In this document: one piece after another, positions 7,825 to 9,850 of the stretch
How positions within the stretch are numbered: the first letter of the stretch is position 1
How the letters are laid out: each line of letters begins with the position of its first letter
Origin: an uncultured Fastidiosipila sp.
GTDB lineage: Bacteria; Bacillota; Clostridia; Saccharofermentanales; Fastidiosipilaceae
NCBI GenBank assembly: GCA_938014865.1
Contig: CALLQJ010000241.1
Location: 1 to 9,850, forward strand
Direction of reading: 5' to 3'
Length of the DNA stretch: 9,850 nucleotides
Made by a program: the position numbers and the translations under genes
Notes under the pieces: generated by a model
Seen by the model: only the letters and a program-made list of their open reading frames with translations
What the model was told of the DNA's origin: nothing
Databases searched by the model: none

Positions 7825-8718
7825 ATGATGAAAAAAACAAAAGGCCGGCAGGTCTTGATCTTCCTGAGTGCATCGCTTTTGCTGAGCGGCTGCGGCCGTT
7901 TTTCGATTCTTGAGGACAATGAACGTGTCAGAAGAACGCGGCGTTCCTTGCTGTATACGACCGAGCGGAGCGAAGAGACGTCCGCCGGAAGCGAAACGCT
8001 GTCCGGCAAAACGCTGCCCGAAGAAATGCCGCCCGAAGAAACAGCGTCCTCTGCCTTCTCCGAGACAAGTGAAAGCAGCCGGCATAAAAAATCCTCCGTA
8101 ATCCGGAGACACCGCCCTTCTTACGAACGCACGAGCGAAACGACGCTGCCGCCGTCCGAAGCAAGTGAAGCAATTCCGGAACATTCAGAAGAAAAAATGC
8201 CGGATCAGGATAGATCTGAAACGGAAATCTCTTCCGGACAGCCTCCGGAAAGCGAACTTTCTTCCGGCAATCCCCGCGTCAAGCAGCCGGAAGAGGAAGC
8301 CTTCGACCCTCAAAGCGGCATCCTTTACGAGGTGCCCCGCCTTTCGTTCGTAGAAGACACAGGACGCCATGAGTTCTGGCGGGCCGACCAAGATCCCGTC
8401 CGCCTGCAGATGGCGGAGATAATTTATCAGGCGCTCTGCAATGCCGAAACAAAGATTGACATCGGCCCTGCGATTGCAGCGCTTTATTTCCCGGAAGATC
8501 CGATTGACCTGGTCGCGTCGGTCTTTTACTCCGTGAAAGACACCGATCCGCGCTTTTTCTTTTACAAGGCAGGCTTTATCTATACCTACGAATATTATGA
8601 ATACGATGACGGCAGCTACTCCTTTCCCTCCTATGTTCTGCAGCTGGAATACCTTCCCGGCATGGAGAGCCCCGAGGCCAGAGCGGCGGCTTGGGAGGAG
8701 CTGAATGCAGCCGTTTGA
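7825..8718 (+). CDS. Lipoprotein with long low-complexity stalk; N-terminal piece of an interrupted transglutaminase-like protein
   Basis: 297 residues from the ATG at 7825, chosen because AGGGG at 7813-7817 is 7 bases upstream and the product then starts MMKKTKG, a normal basic n-region; ATG 7810 (GGAG 9 bases upstream) and 7828 are alternatives. Residues 1-23 form a lipoprotein signal with lipobox LLSGC (C23 would be lipidated), so the protein should sit on the outer face of the membrane. Residues ~30-165 are rich in Ser, Glu, Pro and Thr with basic patches, probably a disordered stalk. From ~168 a folded segment (EVPRLSF to the end) resembles the helical/beta region that commonly precedes transglutaminase-like domains in clostridial lipoproteins, including the VKDTDPRFFFY segment. 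The frame stops at TGA 8716-8718 and resumes immediately in the same frame, so this is probably half of one 538-residue protein. Confidence 0.82.
   Translation: MMKKTKGRQVLIFLSASLLLSGCGRFSILEDNERVRRTRRSLLYTTERSEETSAGSETLSGKTLPEEMPPEETASSAFSETSESSRHKKSSVIRRHRPSYERTSETTLPPSEASEAIPEHSEEKMPDQDRSETEISSGQPPESELSSGNPRVKQPEEEAFDPQSGILYEVPRLSFVEDTGRHEFWRADQDPVRLQMAEIIYQALCNAETKIDIGPAIAALYFPEDPIDLVASVFYSVKDTDPRFFFYKAGFIYTYEYYEYDDGSYSFPSYVLQLEYLPGMESPEARAAAWEELNAAV
8716..8718 (+). other. Single in-frame TGA interrupting the transglutaminase lipoprotein gene
   Basis: The TGA separates ELNAAV from AMAEEIAAEEE in one continuous frame, in what looks like a single helix joining the N-terminal region to the transglutaminase core. 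The coding texture is the same on both sides and no base is missing. A nonsense mutation or base-calling error is the simplest reading. No strong selenocysteine-insertion hairpin is obvious just downstream. Confidence 0.8.
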
Positions 8719-8721
8719 GCC

Positions 8722-9441
8722 ATGGCCGAGGAAATTGCCGCCGAAGAAGAGACGATGCTGGGCCGCTACATAGCCGCACACGACAAGATTATCCGGCACT
8801 GCTATTACAGTCCCGAGGCGGATTTCGATACGAATAATGCCTACAGTGCCGTGATGAAGCACGAAACCATGTGCGTCGGCTATTCACTTGCCTACCAGAT
8901 GCTCAGCAATCGTCTCGGCGGAGATACCATCAGCTGCTACGGCTTTACGGATGCCGAAGACGCCGCAGGGCTGCATAACTGGAACCTCTCCCGTTACGGC
9001 GATAAGTGGTACCATGTCGACATTACCTGGGATGACGGCTCTTACAAATCGGATTCAGAAGTGCACGATCCCCTGACCTTAGCGGAACATGTGTATTTCA
9101 TGCGTGCCGAAGAGAAGATGGACCATCATGAGGTCTACAGTTTCGCTATTCCTTCTGCGGAAGAAGATTTAAGCGGAGTCTGGCCGGAGGCTGCCACGGA
9201 AGAAGCGCTTAGGGAGATGATCCGTCTCTATTTTGCCGGGCACCGCCCTGCCGAAGGGGAGATTACGGGCATCCGCCTCGAAGCTCCTTTTGACCGGGGA
9301 GATCTGACAAGCGACGATTTAGGGCAGCTTGTCCTGGAAGCCTTTAACCGCTCAGAAGCGGATTATTCGGCCGAATGGATTTACCTGATGCAGAATCAGC
9401 GTTTCTTCCTGCAGGTTTATCCTTTTGCAGAGGCCGATTAG
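8722..9441 (+). CDS. Transglutaminase-like domain protein; C-terminal piece of the interrupted lipoprotein
   Basis: 239 residues if translated from the ATG at 8722, which lies 3 bases after the TGA in the same frame as the lipoprotein piece. The transglutaminase/cysteine-protease-like core is complete: C51 in TMCVGYSLAYQML, H85 in LHNWNLS and D100 in WYHVDITWDD form the expected Cys-His-Asp triad. Residues ~150-239 form an additional C-terminal region I do not recognise. There is no signal peptide of its own and no good Shine-Dalgarno at the right distance (GGGAGGAG lies about 21 bases upstream). It would therefore be made only by re-initiation or readthrough, and without the lipoprotein half it would stay in the cytoplasm. 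Surface proteins of this fold may cleave or crosslink peptides or proteins; the substrate here is unknown. Confidence 0.82.
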   Translation: MAEEIAAEEETMLGRYIAAHDKIIRHCYYSPEADFDTNNAYSAVMKHETMCVGYSLAYQMLSNRLGGDTISCYGFTDAEDAAGLHNWNLSRYGDKWYHVDITWDDGSYKSDSEVHDPLTLAEHVYFMRAEEKMDHHEVYSFAIPSAEEDLSGVWPEAATEEALREMIRLYFAGHRPAEGEITGIRLEAPFDRGDLTSDDLGQLVLEAFNRSEADYSAEWIYLMQNQRFFLQVYPFAEAD

Positions 9442-9465
9442 AGAAAATGGCGGTGACAAGACAGA

Positions 9466-9850
9466 ATGATCAGAATTAATAATATTAAATTATCGCCGGA
9501 TGAAGGCCGCGAGGTCCTGGAAGGCAGGATTTCTGAAATACTCGGAACGTCGCAGTTTGATTACCGGATCGAACGAGAATCGCTCGACGCCAGGCGGCGC
9601 GGGGGCCGGCATCAGCTTGTCTTTAATTATGCCGTGATCGCAGATTTGCACGATCCCGCCAAAGAAAAAGCCTTGGCCCGGAAAAAGAATCTCAAGATTT
9701 GGGAAGAAAAGCCCGTCTTCATTCCGCAGGCTTCCGGAAGAGCGGAGGCTTCGGGACGGCCCGTCATTGCAGGCTTCGGTCCCGCCGGGCTTTTTGCGGC
9801 TTATTACTTAGCGCAGGAAGGCTATCGCCCGATCGTCCTGGAACGCGGCG
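9466..9850 (+). CDS. Uncharacterised FAD-dependent dehydrogenase (COG2509-like), 3'-partial
   Basis: 128 codons are visible before the window ends. The start ATG follows the transglutaminase stop by 24 bases, with a weak purine-rich site (GGCGGTG, 9449-9455) 10 bases upstream; in-frame TGA at 9454 excludes an earlier start. Residues ~1-80 form the small N-terminal domain of this family, with the typical IERESLDARRR stretch near 36-46. Residues 99-128 hold the dinucleotide-binding beta-alpha-beta fold: VIAGFGPAGLFAAYYLA, ending in VLERG, whose Glu would bind the FAD ribose. Proteins of this family are about 500 residues and cytosolic, and I know of no assigned substrate. No terminator or promoter separates it from the preceding gene, so co-transcription is likely. 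Confidence 0.85.
   Translation, partial: MIRINNIKLSPDEGREVLEGRISEILGTSQFDYRIERESLDARRRGGRHQLVFNYAVIADLHDPAKEKALARKKNLKIWEEKPVFIPQASGRAEASGRPVIAGFGPAGLFAAYYLAQEGYRPIVLERG

Noticed and set aside
7656..8009. Extension of the NAD synthase N-terminus by about 118 residues
   Set aside because: The extra residues resemble no NAD synthase, overlap the divergent lipoprotein gene and its promoter, and lack a start as good as ATG 7655 with its AGAGG.
8716..8718. Selenocysteine or a reassigned TGA codon
   Set aside because: The site is in a helical linker away from the Cys-His-Asp triad, no clear insertion hairpin follows, TGA is used as the normal stop of nadE, and no other in-frame TGA appears in the long coding regions.
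1..9850. tRNA, rRNA, CRISPR array, insertion sequence or phage genes
   Set aside because: Coding sequence fills nearly all the window, the two sizeable gaps are short and explained, and no repeat-spacer pattern, transposase motif or RNA-gene fold was seen by eye.

Overview
The window reads like a chromosomal segment from a gut- or rumen-type Bacillota, probably class Clostridia. This is inference from three things: moderately high GC, secreted proteins with Ser/Thr/Glu-rich linkers, and a Rib-type 'YPDG' surface domain next to a very large pectin-degrading enzyme. Standard bacterial code fits throughout. I see no RNA genes, CRISPR arrays, insertion sequences or phage genes.

Layout. (1) Positions 1-5607, + strand: the 3' part, nearly complete, of one giant secreted multidomain pectinase. 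It joins a family 9 pectate lyase to an SGNH (CE12-like) acetylesterase, flanked by related beta-sandwich modules, then a Rib-like domain, a low-complexity stalk and a C-terminal membrane anchor. Only the first few codons lie outside the window. (2) About 5626-5676: a strong hairpin with A-runs on one side and T-runs on the other, serving as a shared terminator for two convergent genes. (3) 5691-7655, - strand: a two-domain NAD+ synthase of the glutamine-dependent architecture. Its synthetase half is intact, but the cysteine expected in the glutaminase active site reads as glycine. (4) 7656-7824: a short divergent control region with plausible promoters in both directions. (5) 7825-9441, + strand: a lipoprotein with a transglutaminase-like domain, cut into two same-frame pieces by a single TGA at 8716-8718. 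(6) From 9466 past the window end, + strand: the N-terminal part of an uncharacterised FAD-dependent dehydrogenase, 24 bases after the transglutaminase gene and probably co-transcribed with it.

How the genes relate. The pectinase should act at the cell surface: the esterase removes acetyl groups that hinder the lyase, and the lyase cuts de-esterified polygalacturonate. The NAD synthase is housekeeping and unrelated to pectin use. The lipoprotein and the FAD protein form a separate transcription unit of unknown purpose.

I do not see a convincing new multi-gene system. The points worth following up are the NAD synthase with a damaged glutaminase site, the single in-frame stop inside an otherwise intact transglutaminase lipoprotein, and the unusual architecture and anchor of the pectinase.
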